Made by a program: the position numbers and the translations under genes
Notes under the pieces: generated by a model
Seen by the model: the letters and a program-made list of their open reading frames with translations, nothing else
The model's database searches: none
What the model was told of the DNA's origin: nothing
Assembly: GCA_027924645.1 (NCBI GenBank)
Contig: BSBN01000252.1
Location: 3,224,001-3,288,000, forward strand
Length of the DNA stretch: 64,000 nt
Direction of reading: 5' to 3'
From: Cunninghamia lanceolata
Taxonomy: Eukaryota; Streptophyta; Pinopsida; Cupressales; Cupressaceae
Part shown: positions 21,828 to 34,025 of the stretch, in pieces
Numbering within the stretch: position 1 is the stretch's first letter
Layout: each line of letters opens with the position of its first letter

Positions 21828-22487
21828 ACTGTATCATCCACCCTCTACGAGTAGGCATGGTGGTAATGCACTCTTCTCTGGGAGAAGGTTGAGGTGAAAG
21901 CCCTCTTCCACCCTCTACGAGTAGGCATGGTGGAGTCACCCTATGCAAGTAGGCATGGTGGATATCATGGGAGAAATTCCATGATGTGCTTGTTCACCCT
22001 CTGGAAGTATCCATGGTAAATGACAATAAGCACTTATGTTCTCATCTATGGGAGTAGCCATGATGATAGTCACTATGTGACTTGATCCTTATGAAGTAAT
22101 CCTCCCTAGCTAAGAGGGAGTGTTGATTTTGGTAGCTAGGTCGGATCCCTTCTAGAGACCGACCTAGTCATGAAATGTTGAATGGCCTATCGGCCTTAGC
22201 ATTTCGAGAACTCAGTTGTGTTATCTAATTAAGGCAGACCCCAATTGGGCGAACTCATTATTCTATGTATCTCAAAATTACAAATAGGTCAGGACCTATT
22301 TGAAATGTAATGTATATGTAATTTGGTGCCAAAATTGTTTGAGCAATCTCATATAAATGAAAAGTGACTGGTAGTCACAATACACAACAATCACCTTACC
22401 AAATTCTGCTCTGCAAAATCTAATCCATCAGCGATCTACTACAAGCACAGTGAAAGGGCTCCGCCGTTGGTTGAAAGGGTTCCCACA
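21828..22487 (+). mobile_element. Fragment of a different Copia element: 3' end plus 367-bp LTR
   Basis: The left part contains a motif CCACCCTCTACGAGTAGGCA repeated with variation (near 21838, 21910 and 21942). A purine run AAGAGGGAG at 22112-22120 is followed at once by an LTR that opens TGTTGATTTTGG and closes GGTTCCCACA (22121-22487). The LTR has a TATA-like CATATAAATG. The purine run plus TG start fits the 3' end of an LTR retrotransposon. No 5' LTR or pol is present. It is joined on the left to broken copy B and on the right to the 5' flank of copy C. Confidence 0.7.
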
Positions 22488-22980
22488 TTGTTATATATAT
22501 ATGGTTCAAAATAAGGGTATGATCAAGTGTGGAATATCACCATCACAAGTAAATGAAGAATTGTAGTTAAAGGTGACTAATAAACCCTATTTTGTTACTT
22601 ACAAAAAAATGGAAACTTGTTGATACATTGTCTATTGTTGCTTGTGCCATTTGATCTATGTTATCTCCCTCTTTAGGTACCCCTCTTACCCTCTTATGTC
22701 ATTCAACTTTACCCATATTGTTAAGCATCTCCTTTGCTCACATTTGTCACTAAGATTCCTTCCTTATCAAACCTAAGCACCTATTTCACTTGCATTTTTC
22801 CACTTAAAGGACTGACTTCTATCCCTAGGCATGATTTTTATCTATCTTGTCACTAAAACTTTGGCATTCATCTTGTAGATGTGCTTGAAAGTTATTTTTA
22901 ACACTTAATATTGCTTCAATGACTTAGGCACCTTTACTCTTCAACCTTGTTACTTAAAAAATTGTTAGGCACCTCCTATT
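22488..22980 (+). repeat. Host 5' flank duplicated with the Copia locus (copy C), truncated
   Basis: This matches about 17408-17898 before copy B and the corresponding part before copy D. It starts in an AT dinucleotide run and lacks the first 250 bp of the flank found in B and D. It ends with the CTATT target duplication at 22976-22980 and includes the ~50-bp degenerate repeat. Confidence 0.9.
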
Positions 22981-23825
22981 TGTTAGGAAAGGTGTCTCAA
23001 CCTTGCCCCTAATGTTAAGAATATAAAAATGTAGCTTTCAGACTATGAAATAGAAAAACTCAATTTCTGGGCTATAAAGTTCATTTTTGGTCAAAATTAA
23101 ATATTTTGGGTTGTTTGGAATTGCTTCCAAAGATGTCTGGTATGTAGATCTCTTTGCGCTCTACAATTTAAAAAAATGGCCCAAATGACCTCCCAAATCA
23201 AAAGGCTTCTAAAAGTTGGGCCTCTCGCATTGGAAATATAAAAAATCTAGGACACATAAAAGAGTTGTAAGAGAGAGTTACACTTGTTGAACAACTTATG
23301 ACACATCATACGGCATCTTTGAATAGGTAATGGAGCCAAAATGGAGCACCATTTTACTCTATGGACTCATCTTGGGATTTGGGTGTTGGATTTCTAATTA
23401 GGGATTTGGATGCCACATTTTGGGTGGTTTTATATCATGGTTTCCTAATTACCATTTGATAGTTTCATGTATTACATCTCCTATTTATTGGACCGTGCTT
23501 GAAATGGAGGTTTTGATTGTGAGTTTTGTAGGTTTTGTCATGCTTTTAGAATTCCTCCAAATCTCTAGTTGGTGATACTCTTGTAAAAGATTAGACTCTA
23601 CAAGTGTATTGTAACATTTGATTATTAAATAATACATTGAGTTGCTCTGGAGTGAGGTTTTTCTCTCAAAAAGGGTTTTCCCCATGTAAACCCTCTTGTT
23701 ATGGTATATTGTTTTATGTTTTATATGTGTTTCTCTTTCTTGTAATTGTAAAGATCATAAATTTGAACAATGCTCTCCTCTAAGATTAGTGTAGGAAGCA
23801 TTTCTACATACCTTACTTCCTTTCA
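22981..23825 (+). repeat. Copia 5' LTR (copy C)
   Basis: This 845-bp LTR begins TGTTAGGAAAGG and ends CTTCCTTTCA. It is nearly identical to the 5' LTR of copy B, clearly less similar to its own 3' LTR at 29771-30623, and carries the 5'-LTR-specific segment near 23375. Confidence 0.93.
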
Positions 23826-23827
23826 TT

Positions 23828-23840
23828 TGGTATTAGAGCC
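23828..23840 (+). other. Primer-binding site, initiator tRNA-Met type (copy C)
   Basis: TGGTATTAGAGCC follows the LTR after two bases and has the same single change from the standard Copia primer site as in B and D. Confidence 0.85.
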
Positions 23841-23943
23841 TGATCACCTCAGATTCTAGGTGTTGGGTAGGGTCTTTTTTGTATTAATCTTTGTTTGAGT
23901 AGGAGCTTGCGTAGAAGGAGTTTTGATGTTATTATAGAAAGAG

Positions 23944-24713
23944 ATGAAAAACACATTGAGAATAGAAGTGGAGAAGTTTTCTGAAATGAATTTTGAGTTG
24001 TGGAAGTTCAAGATGGAGAATATTCTCATAAACTGAGATCTATGGGTTGTAATATCTATAACCAAACCTACATCAATGAAACAAGAAGATTGGGACTTGA
24101 TGGATAGAAAGGGGAAGGGTCTTGTTAGACTTCGGCAAATCCAGTGTTGCTGAATGTTCATGAAGAGACCACCAATGCAAAGCTTTGGAAGAGGTTGGGA
24201 GAGATTTATCAACCTAAATCTTTGGTAAATAAACTCTTCCGTATACCCTTACACTAGAGGATGGTGGATCTATAGCCAACCATATGAATTCCTTCAATAT
24301 AATAGTTACCATCTGAATTCTGTGGGAGTAAAAATGGAGGAAGATCATTATATGACTTTTCTATGTCCTTTGCTAGATTCATGTGACCACCTTGTTATGG
24401 CTATTGGGAGCACTAACACCAAGTTAAAAATGGATGAAGTGGTGGCATCATTACTTTATGAAGAGATGTAAAGAAAGACTTAAAATTTTTCCAAGGACGC
24501 CTTAGTTGTTCATGGTAGGCCAAAAGAGAAAGGAAAGAAGAAGGATAAGAAGCAAGACAAGTCTAGATCTAAATCTTGTGGGAGATCCTTGAATCTCTTG
24601 GTAAGTCCAAGGCTAAATGTTGAAACTACAAAAAGTCTAGCCATTCTAGAAGAGACTACAAGGAGGAGAAAATAAAAAAGAGAGGTTCTGATGACGAGTT
24701 TGAGAAATCCTTC
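23944..24713 (+). pseudogene. Copia gag (copy C)
   Basis: It has the same layout and the same frame-shifting deletions as copy B. The zinc knuckle relic has Tyr for its second and last Cys and a TGA for the Trp after the first Cys. Stops elsewhere include TGA after NILIN. Confidence 0.85.
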
Positions 24714-26189
24714 TAGGATGATGGTGATGCATTTTTCATGACCTTAGCTACACATACATTTGAAGGTGCATGGTTGATAGATTCCAATGTCTCTTTCCAC
24801 GTGACCTCACATTGGGGTTGGTTTACAAAATATGAAGAATATGATGGTGAGAAGGTGTACCTTGGATATGATTCTCATTTGAAGATTGTTGGCCACGGAA
24901 GAGTCCTGATTCAATTCCCTGATAGATGAGTGAATGGATCAATGGTGTATTAAATATCCCTGGTTTGACATAAAGATTACTTTCTGTGAGTAAACTTAAT
25001 GATGTGGGTGTGCAGATTGTTTTCTCAAGTGGAGAGTGCAAGCTAGTGAGGGGCCATGGTGCTTACTAAGGGTGTTCATATTGGAACTCTATTTTAGCTG
25101 GATGCATGCACGATTGAGTGCAATAGTTCTTCTATTCCTATAGTGAAGGATCTATAGAGTCTACACCTTCACTATTGGAACCAACAACAAAAAGGAGTGT
25201 TGCATCCACTTTTGATAATTGTTCTTTTTGGGTACCTAAGGGTGATCATGCTTTGGAGACTAAGCTACTTGTAGAGAAAACAATGTTATGACACCAGAGG
25301 ATGGTCACATAGGTGAGAAGGGTCTAAGGACCTTGAAAAATAAAAACCTTGTTGAGGGGTTAAATGATTGTAACCTTGAATTTGATTTTTGTGAGAATTG
25401 GTGTATATGGAAAATAAAACCACATTTAGTTTTACTTTAATTCTCATAAATCTTTTGGGGTATTGGATTTGGTGCATTTTGATGTTTTTGGTCATGTTAA
25501 CATTCATTCAATTTCAAAATCTATATATTATGTTTCTTTCATTGATGATTATAGTAGGACATGGCTACATTTCCTTAGAAGTAAATATGAAGTCTTCAAT
25601 TATTTTAAAGAGTTTATGGCTCTTGTAGAGAATTAGACTGGTATGAAGATTAAGATTTTGAGGACTGATAATGGTGGTGAGTTTGTTCAACAAATTTTGA
25701 TAGATTTTATAAGGATCATGGGATAAAAAACATAATACAAATTCGTACACCCCTCAACATAATGGAGTTGCAGAAAGAATGAACAAGACGTTGATGGAGA
25801 GGGCTAGGAGTATGCTTAATGGGGCTGGATTGGAACAAACATTTTGGGTAGAAGTGGTTTCCACAACTTGTTACCTAGTTAATATGTATCTTACATCATC
25901 TCTTGTTGAGAAGACACCTATGGAGGTGTGGTCGAGCAAAAAGACCTCATTGAGACATCTTCAAGTCTTTGGTTACAAGGCATATGTACATGTGCCTAGC
26001 GAGAAGAGGTCAAAGTTAGAGAACATGACTGTAAAATGTATCTTCATTAGCTATGGTGTCAGTGTGAAATGGTACAAGCTTTGGTATCTTTTGGTTGAGA
26101 GAGTTTCGTATAGAAGAAGTGTTATCTTTAGAGACGTCAAGCCTTCTTCCACAATATTGCAACTAGAGAAGGATGGAAAGAAGATGTAG
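24714..26189 (+). pseudogene. Copia protease, GAG pre-integrase and integrase (copy C)
   Basis: Protease relic WLIDSNVSFHV, pre-integrase HIGEKGLRTL and integrase pieces NGVAERMNK-type and FGYKAYVHVPSEK are visible. The second Asp motif is LRTDNGGEF. A frameshift near 25717 breaks the integrase relative to B. The C-terminal 136 codons (25779-26189) are open. Confidence 0.9.
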
Positions 26190-26854
26190 TTCAACTAACT
26201 CTAAATATTGAGAAGGTTGAACCAAAAACCCACAAAGGACCTTAAGAGGAAGAGAGATTAGATAGTTTAGAGGGTTCCAAAGAAGAGATCTAAAACCTCC
26301 ACCTTAATTATTGGGGAGGTCCACTTGGCACAGAAAACAACCAGATAGGTATACTCTTCTTGATTGGAGATGTATTTTTGCTTTGATTACTAATTCTTAT
26401 GAGCCTAGGATAGTGAAGGAGTCTATGGGTATGGATGATGTAGAGTCCTAGAAAGTGGCCATAGATGAGGAGATGGCTATATTGAGGAAAAATGACACAT
26501 GGGACTTAGTATCTTTTCTTGATGGATGAAAACCTTTCGGATGCAAATGGGTGTCAATCAGTTTAAATGGCAATGTTGATAAGTATAAGGCAAGATTGGT
26601 TGCAAAGGGATATTCCTAGGTTGAAAGAATTGATTATGGTGAGATTTTCTCTCTAGTTGCTAAGATGGCATCCATTTGGTTCTTATTATCTATTGTAACA
26701 ACTTTTGACCTTGAGGTTGAGTAGATGGATGTGAAGACAACTTTCCTTCATGGTGATTTGGAGCAAAAAATTTACATGACACATCTAGAGTACTAAATTG
26801 AAAAAGGTAAAGAAAATTTGGTTTGTAAGTTAAAGAAATAATATTATGGTCTTA
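26190..26854 (+). pseudogene. Copia reverse transcriptase, N-terminal part (copy C)
   Basis: It carries the shared stops at 26527-26529 (TGA), 26722-26724 (TAG) and 26794-26796 (TAA), plus the TAA replacing Ser in KKSLYGL as in B. The motifs DKYKARLVAKGYS and DVKTTFLHGDLEQ are intact. Confidence 0.88.
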
Positions 26855-27540
26855 TGTTAGGAAAAGGGTGTTGTACACCTTGCAGAAGAATGAATTATTT
26901 TAATTACATGTAAAATAAATATTTGTTTGTGGTGCATTTTCAGTGATGTGTTTATCCACATTAAATATTTATTTGGGTCCACCTATAAATTTGTATGTCA
27001 CATTGGTTAGATATTTTATGTGTCAGAGACATAGGACAAATATTTAATATTTGTGGTAAATATCTAATTTTGAGGTCAATGGTATTGTGCTCTCATGGTT
27101 TAGCCAATACCACTTGATGGTTTTGTGTGAGCTTGATTCTATAAAAGCAAGCACATGTTTAGTGGTTGAGGTTGGCTGTCAGTTGTATTGAGCTCTCCTA
27201 AAGAGTGTGTATGTGAAGCATGGCATGGGATGTGTGAATTGCATGGTTACCCATTATGCTTAGACACATGGAGGATGCATTGGAGGTACTTGATGTTTCA
27301 GAAGTGCTCATGGAAGCTCTATAAGTGTATTGTAATGGCATTTTCATTGTTGAATAATAAATTGAGTGTGGGTGCTTTTGGAGGCTAGGTTTTTCCCTCA
27401 TAGAGTGTTTTCCCAGAGTATATAATGTGTTATCTTGTGGTATCTCTTTTTATATTTATTCTGTAAGCTTGCATGCATCATTTTCTCTCATAGGGTTATG
27501 TAGGAAATGGTTTGATCAACTTGATTAATTTCCTAACTAA
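26855..27540 (+). mobile_element. Nested solo LTR inside reverse transcriptase (copy C)
   Basis: This is the same insert as in copies A and D, 686 bp here, opening TGTTAGGAAAAGGG and closing TTTCCTAACTAA. Two short open frames on opposite strands near 27190-27400 lie inside it and are not genes. Confidence 0.78.
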
Positions 27541-28112
27541 TCTTGATCTCTTAGGATGTGGTACCAAAAGTTTGATTCTTTTTTGTTGGGATTGAGATTT
27601 TTGAAATCCAAACTGGATCATTGCATTTATTATAAGATGGATAGTGATTATTTCCCTGTTATTACATTATATGTTGATGATATGTTGCTTTTTGGTAATG
27701 GTAAGGACATGATTTGTGAATTGAAGTCTCATCTTTTAGTGCAATTTGAGATTAAAGGCTTAGGGGCTACCAGATCCATAGTGGGGATGAAGATCAAGTA
27801 TGTGAACTCGGTGTTGTAGAGATTCAACATGACAACTTGTAGACCAGTGTGTGTTCCTATTTTGGTGGGGACTAAGTTATCAGTATATAAATGTCTAACT
27901 TCTCTTAGTGAGATGTGGGATATGGCCATAGTACCTTATGCTAGTGCTATTGGGAGCTTAATGTATGCTATGGTCTGTCTAGACTAGACATCACCCAGGC
28001 AGTGGGAGTCTTGAGACAATTCATGGCTAATCCTAGACAAGTACATTGGGATGTAGTGAAGAGGGTCTTCATATGTTTGCAGGGTACCTTTGAGTACTCC
28101 ATTTCTTATCAT
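27541..28112 (+). pseudogene. Copia RT C-terminal part with YVDD box (copy C)
   Basis: The best preserved RT end of the four copies. An open frame at 27556-27819 reads MWYQKFDSF, DHCIYYKMDSDYF, then the catalytic YVDD at 27670-27681 and DMLLFGNGKDMI. The frame stops after KIKYVNSVL. The downstream part leads to the connection with RNase H, which is cut by the solo LTR at 28118. Confidence 0.9.
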
Positions 28113-28117
28113 GGTAT

Positions 28118-29213
28118 TGTTGGTTTAGGTCCAAACAACTGAGAGGGGGGGGTGAATCAGTTGTCACACACTTTCAATCTTTTCAACCTTTAATCTTCCT
28201 TTGCCACTTGTAATCAATTTAATGATATAAACATTTCAGCATCAATCAATAACATATGAACAAAAAACATAGATAACACATTTGACACGAAGATTTTGAT
28301 GTGGAAACCCCGTTAAGGGAAAAACCATGGTGGGAGTTAACCCACAAAAATTAATACCCTGTTAAAAGTATTTTTACAAATGGGAATGCACATGCATTCG
28401 GGCTCACTGCCCAGAGCTCACTGCTCAAATGGAGGCTCACTGCCTATGGAAATATTACAAGAGAATGACAGAGATTTGAACTGATTAATAGCATCTACTT
28501 ATGCAAGAATTTTAGTTCCAGTTAAGTACAAAAACTGATCTTACACATTTCATCTTTTCTCTGTTCTTCTTACTGTTTTGCCTTCATTTGCACTTTAGAT
28601 TTTTGCTCTTCTCACATACGCCTTATTCGCACACACCACACCACTGAATCATCCAATTTCATCAGCTATATATATCCACAATATGATCTACAATCATTCT
28701 ATCAGTCAGCTTCAACAACACTTAGAACTTTCATGAATGCTCTGCTCTGTCGGCTAGATCTATGCATAACTTAAGGTGCGGACCAGAACTTGCTCTTGAA
28801 AATCATCACTCATGTTGGCCATAGTCACTGATCATCATCATTTATCTAACAAACAACTTCCATACATCCAGAATCAAGATCTTCTGCAAGGTCGGCCTGT
28901 TCTTCTGTTTGCTCTGACAAACTAGAACTCAATACTCAGAAGCTAATATCTTTTGATTCCATCTCCAGATGACAAAATTCTAGATTTAGAGTGTCTTGAC
29001 AATTCTTACAACTACCTCAGATGTCTTTCCACCAGATAGATCTGAACCAAGATACCAGACCTTGTCACCTGCTCTGTTCTTGACTGACCAGACTTAGATA
29101 CATTCTGATTCTGACTTCCAATGTGAACAAATCGTGTTATGCAGATGATTGGGATGATCTTAGTTGCCATCAATGACAACACCTATCATGCCTAGTAGTG
29201 TCTCTTGCCAACA
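28118..29213 (+). mobile_element. Solo LTR (SIRE-like), 1096 bp, GGTAT target duplication
   Basis: The insert opens TGTTGGTTTAGG and closes CTTGCCAACA, with a TGTTGG/CCAACA inverted match, and is flanked by GGTAT (28113-28117 and 29214-29218). The early motif ACTGAGAGGGGGGGGTGAAT is common near the start of plant Copia LTRs of the SIRE/Maximus type. Three GGCTCACTGC-type motifs lie at 28400-28448. It splits the RNase H region of copy C and is absent at this site in A and D. Confidence 0.88.
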
Positions 29214-29218
29214 GGTAT

Positions 29219-29665
29219 TTCTATAGGAGATGACACTTAGTTAATATTCATAGATTTGTGGATTAAAATTGGGTAGAGGATGTTGATAGAAGGAGATCCA
29301 CTAGTGGATATGTTTTTACTATGTTTGGTAGTGCAATCAGTTGGATGAGTAAGTGACAAGATGTGTTCTCTTTGTCCACTATAGAAGCAGAGTACATGGC
29401 AGCTACTCATGCTTGTAAGGAAGCCATTTGGCTTAAACATTTGTGTTTAGATGTGGGGTTGACTCTAGGAGCTATTATAGTTCTATGTAATAGTTAGAAT
29501 ACCATAGGTCTGGAAAAGAACTTGACCTTTCATGCAAGGATGAAGCATATTAATGTCCAATACCATTTTGTTTGTGACATGGTAGAGGATGGGAGGGTGA
29601 TGCTAGAGAAAGTTGACACTTTACAAAATGTTGGAGATGCATTGAAGAACCTTGTGAGCACATAA
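29219..29665 (+). pseudogene. Copia RNase H (copy C)
   Basis: RNase H pieces of the form SRRSTSGYVFTMFG, LSTIEAEYMAATHACKEAIWLK, and MKHINVQYHFV with DMVEDGRVMLEKVDTL are visible, with many stops. The first few codons lie before the solo LTR at 28118. Confidence 0.85.
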
Positions 29666-29770
29666 CAGTTTAGGTGGTGCTATGAGTCTATGGGCCTCTC
29701 AGTCCCTAGAAATTATTTGATAGTGTCGATACTCCTTTTTCTCCTGCAAGGTGTTCAACAATTGAGAGAA

Positions 29771-30623
29771 TGTTAGGAAAGGTGTCTCAACCTTGCCTCT
29801 AATGTTAAGAATATAAAAAATGTAGTTTTTAGATTATGAAATAGAAAAACTCAATTTATGGTCTATAGAGTTTGTTTTTAGATAAAATAAATATTTTGGG
29901 TTGTTTGGCATCACTTCCATGGATGTCGAGTACATAGATCTCTTTGATCTCTACAACTCAAAAAAAGGGGAGTTATGGCTTGTGGAAGTTGGGCCTCTTG
30001 CATTGAAAATGTAAAAACATCTAGGACACATAAAAGAGCTCTAAGAGGAAGTTACACTTGTTGACCAACTTATAATGTGAGTTATGACACAATATAAGGC
30101 ATTTTTGAATGGAGATAATGGAGCACCCAAGTTGGTGAGTGGATTATGACGAGTTTATGATGGGTGGATGAAATATGCTATTTTTATTATGTGGACTCAT
30201 CTTGGGATTTGGGTGCTACATTTTGGATGGTTTTTCTCATGGCTTCCTAATTACCATTTGATGGTTTGATGTATTGCATTTCCTATTTATTGGGTTCTTG
30301 AAATAGAGGTTTGGATAGTGAGTTTTGTAAGTTTTTCTATGCTACTAAAATTCCTCTAGATCTCTAGTTGGTGATACTCCTGTAAAGGCTTAGACTTTGC
30401 AAGTGTATTATAACCTTTGATTATTGACTAATACGTTGAGTTGCTTTAAAGTGTGAGCTTTTTCTTTGAAAGGGTTTTCCCCACGTAAACCCTATTGTTA
30501 TGGTATTTTTTTTATATTTTGTATGTTTTTGTCTTTCTTGTATTTGTAAAGATCATAAATTTGAACAATACTCTCCTCTAAGATTAGTGTAGGAAGCATT
30601 TTCGCATATCTTGCTTCCTTTCA
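29771..30623 (+). repeat. Copia 3' LTR (copy C) with polypurine tract
   Basis: This 853-bp LTR follows the purine run GAGAGAA (29764-29770). It is close to the 3' LTRs of A and D and carries their specific segment near 30126-30190. It is followed by CTATT, matching the duplication before the 5' LTR. Confidence 0.93.
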
Positions 30624-32615
30624 CTATTAATGTATTTATCACTTGAACTAACCTTTTACCATCTAGGTGCGCGTAATGCCCATCCATGTCACTTGAATGC
30701 TTTTTGACTATTCTAAGCACAATTTTAGGCTACAAATGTCACTCATCCTTTAGACTTAGCACTTAAGACATTTTGTGCATCTAGTCACCTAAAGGGATTC
30801 TTTTTAAACTCAAGTGCCTATTTCCTTCATGTTAGCCACTCAAAGTTCAAAAATATAGACCTAAGTGCCTAATTTACTTATTGCTATCACTTACCAACAT
30901 CCTAGGTACACTTTTAGGTCTTATCACTTAAGTTTATCAAACCTTGTCTTCTAGGAAAGCTTTTTAGCTGCATTCATCACTTAGCACTTAGCTCAAGTGC
31001 CTACTTTGGTCATCTTCACTACATAAACCCTTTAATTCTTCTTCTAGGCTTGCCTAAATTCTATTTTTCCCACTTAAGGTTTGTCCATGTAGGCCTAAGC
31101 ACCTATTTGTGTTACCTTTGCTACTTTAGACATTCATGAAACATCTAGGCACCATTTTGATGTGTCTCCGCTAGTAAAAAGCATGTTTTCACTACTGAAA
31201 CACACATTTTAGGAACCTATGCCACTTAAAAAAACTCATATTACCTTCTAGGTGCATCATTGTCATGTCTTTGCCACTCAAACTTACCCTTGACACCTTT
31301 TTAAACCACTTAACTACTTATCAAACATGTACACACTTATTTGCTTCATGCTTTTCACTTTGAAACATTTTTCTCTTACCTCCACACACCTATTTTTGGT
31401 GTTAGTCACTTAAGATTTCAACATCACCTGCCATGACTGATGTAGGAGCTTCAATCATGCTCTAGCTACTTGCATCAACCCGTAGTCCATCTTCTTTCCT
31501 CTTATATTGTCCTTCGATGTTTCCTGAACATTCTCATACCTAGCCTAATCAATGGACAAAACAACTTTGAAGAGATCAAGCTTGCTTATGGATAGGGCAT
31601 TCACAAAGGTGACAAGAACAAAGACAATACTTTTGATTTTCATATTCAATACCTTGATACATGACCTTAGCAAGACATGAGAAAAAAATGTTGAAAAGAC
31701 AAGTTTCATAGGGGTGTAACATTGTTTTCTTTGTATCAGATGATAAAAATAGAGAAGCCTTACCTCTTTTTTCTAGACCCAAGTTTTCAAGGAAATCTTT
31801 ATTTGATTGAGAATTATATATATAGCATTCATCTTCTCTATGTGAACCTTTAAGAGTTGCAGAAAATATGTTGTAGGAATGCCTGTTTAACTGATTTATC
31901 TTATACCTCTTTAGTTTCTTACATTGTTCTTTAGATTAAATTTAGGACCTTGTAAACATTTTTTACTTTTATCTACCACTTAGGATGATGTAGTTCTCTA
32001 TTAACATAGATGGTTACAAGTCTAAATTAACCTGGCTTTATAGTCCTAAAAGTGTCTAAACCATTGGTATGGAAATTTCTCTTAAGGAGGCTTTGTAACT
32101 TGTTCTTTCTAAATTAGTATGATTAAGATTCTCCTTTTGAGCTATACTCACCAAAATTTACTTTTAATTGTTGAACTAGATGATGTTTAAAGATAACTTC
32201 AATCTACCATCAAAAGATTGAAGTTGAATCATCGAAGTGATCATTAGAAATTTTTTCACATTAAGTTTGAGCTACTACTACCATACTTGTTCAAGTATTA
32301 GTGCTCACTCTAAGGATATTTGTTTTTATTCAAACTTATTCTAAATTGTGTCATATTCCTACTTAATTGAAACATGCTAGGATCAACATTCCACACTCAT
32401 TTTTGTATCAATTATTTTATCTTCTTATTTTATTATGCATTGATAATACTTCCTAACCTATGTCATTATCTTCTCTCATATACATACCAACCCATCCATT
32501 AAGTCTTAACATAAGATTCAACTCATAAATCGGACCTTTTTTATACCACTAACAAAAACCATTGAAAACTAGTTTCAACCAAAACTGGGTCAAATTTTTT
32601 CTTAACATAAAATTC

Positions 32616-34025
32616 TATTGCAAGTATGTGCTAACTAGTGTTGTCATTGGTGCCAACTGTATCTTCTGATATTGCTATCTGTTGATTGATTGAGTTGTCA
32701 TGTTAAGAACATTGTCTGAGTATTTTGCTCTGCATTTTCTCTGTATTAAAGACTGGAGTATGAGATTTGGATATGACTTAAAGAAGTGTTTGAAGATGCT
32801 AAATCCAGAATTTGGTGGTCTAGATCGCTGTGCAGAAAAAAGTTATATTCACTAGTTTGAAGACTGTGTCTGGCAATGTTTGCAGAGTGACAGGGAGATA
32901 GTATTTTGTTCCGCATTTCTCCATAGGTTGGATTTTAGTCTTGCGGTTCTGGACTTAAGCTTACAAGGTCCTTAGTTATCTTCATTCCAAAGTATTTGTG
33001 ATTTGGTGCTCCAGAAAGCAAGTTATTAGTTAGTAGAGTTTGACATTGTCCATTGAGAAGCAGTCTGTGATGTATCTTTGAGTGATATTTGTTGTCTTCA
33101 AGTGAGATCTATTGCGGTTGGATTTGTTGGCTCCCAAGTGATTCTATGTTGTTCATGGATGTCTCCAAAAAGTATTGAAGGTGTGTGCTTGATCCAAAAG
33201 CTACAATGAAGTTCTTGGAAGCATGTATCTAAGTGTTCTTGATGTGTGCACTAGTTCTGGCCGACCTGGTTAGTTACACTTGTTGTAGAGGTGATTCATG
33301 GATTGTAGAAGCATGTCCAAGCATGTGAAGATGTATTTGGGCCTGAGCTAAGCCATGAAGTGTTCCTCTTTCATTCATTTGCTCCGCAAGTTTATTTAGG
33401 TCTAGTCCTAATTTGATTTATGTATGTATGCCGACCTTGGAGATAGTTCCAATGGTTGTAGAATGTAATGCCGACCTTGATGTACATTCCAAGGTTGATG
33501 ATAGGTATAAATGTATGTAATGAATTCGTGAGTGAGTGATGTAGATGCAAAGATAAAGTGTGAAGTGTAAAAGCAGAGCAGAGCAGAGGAGATATATTGT
33601 GCTTCAATGGAACTAAAATCAGGCATGTTGTAGATGCTACTATATTAGTTCATGGCAGTGAGCTACCCCTAGCAATGAGCCATCCCCGACAGTGAGCCAA
33701 CCCTCAGTAGTGATCCACCCTTTTGGCAGTGAGCCTTTCATTTGGGCAGTCAGCCTCTTTTGTTATTTGGTATTGTTACTACATTATATTGTGAGCTAAC
33801 ACTCACCGTGGTTTTTCCCTATTTAGGGTTTTCCATGTAAAAATATGGTGTTCATGTGTGTATGGTGTTGATGTGTTTATGTTTTGATTCTTCTAGTCAT
33901 GTTTAATCTTCATAACAGAATAAGGAGTTAAATTAAGTGAATGTGAAAGTGATTTTGTTCAAAGAAGTTAAAGTTTTGATATAACTGATTCACCCACCCT
34001 CTCAGTTGTCTTGTGTTTTTTAAAA
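32616..34025 (-). mobile_element. Solo LTR of the 28118 family, reverse orientation, AATTC target duplication
   Basis: The insert is absent from the matching flank of copy A and is bordered by AATTC (32611-32615 and 34026-34030). On the minus strand it carries the ACTGAGAGGGTGGGTGAATC motif near its start and a GCACCAATGACAACAC stretch near its end. Both correspond to the ends of the solo LTR at 28118-29213. The terminal TG and CA appear to have mutated to TT and TA. Six GGCAGTGAGCC-type motifs lie at 33654-33760. Confidence 0.78.
33654..33760 (-). repeat. 17-20-bp tandem motifs inside the reverse solo LTR
   Basis: GGCAGTGAGC-type motifs recur at 33654, 33671, 33688, 33705, 33725 and 33745. 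The sister LTR has three such motifs at 28400-28448. The unit is part of the LTR family and has expanded here. Confidence 0.8.

Larger units (their letters stand above)
22981..30623 (+). mobile_element. Copia element copy C, full length with nested insertions
   Basis: This 7643-bp element has both LTRs, a primer site, gag, pol and a polypurine tract. CTATT lies on both sides (22976-22980 and 30624-30628), the 5-bp duplication expected for Copia integration. It contains the nested LTR in RT (26855-27540) and a solo LTR in RNase H (28118-29213). Without these it would be about 5.9 kb, a normal Copia size. The two LTRs differ by many substitutions and by indels of tens of bases, so the insertion is old. 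No intact frame remains. Confidence 0.94.

Noticed and set aside
17899..22487. Simple tandem duplication of a 5069-bp unit as the origin of copies B and C
   Set aside because: The spacing is constant at 5069 bp over much of the element, but the foreign Copia fragment at the end of B is absent at the matching place in C, so an added deletion or template switch is needed.
27188..27401. Overlapping open frames on both strands in the nested LTR
   Set aside because: They lie wholly within the nested LTR, and related frames in copy D (61833-62058) follow from the duplication.
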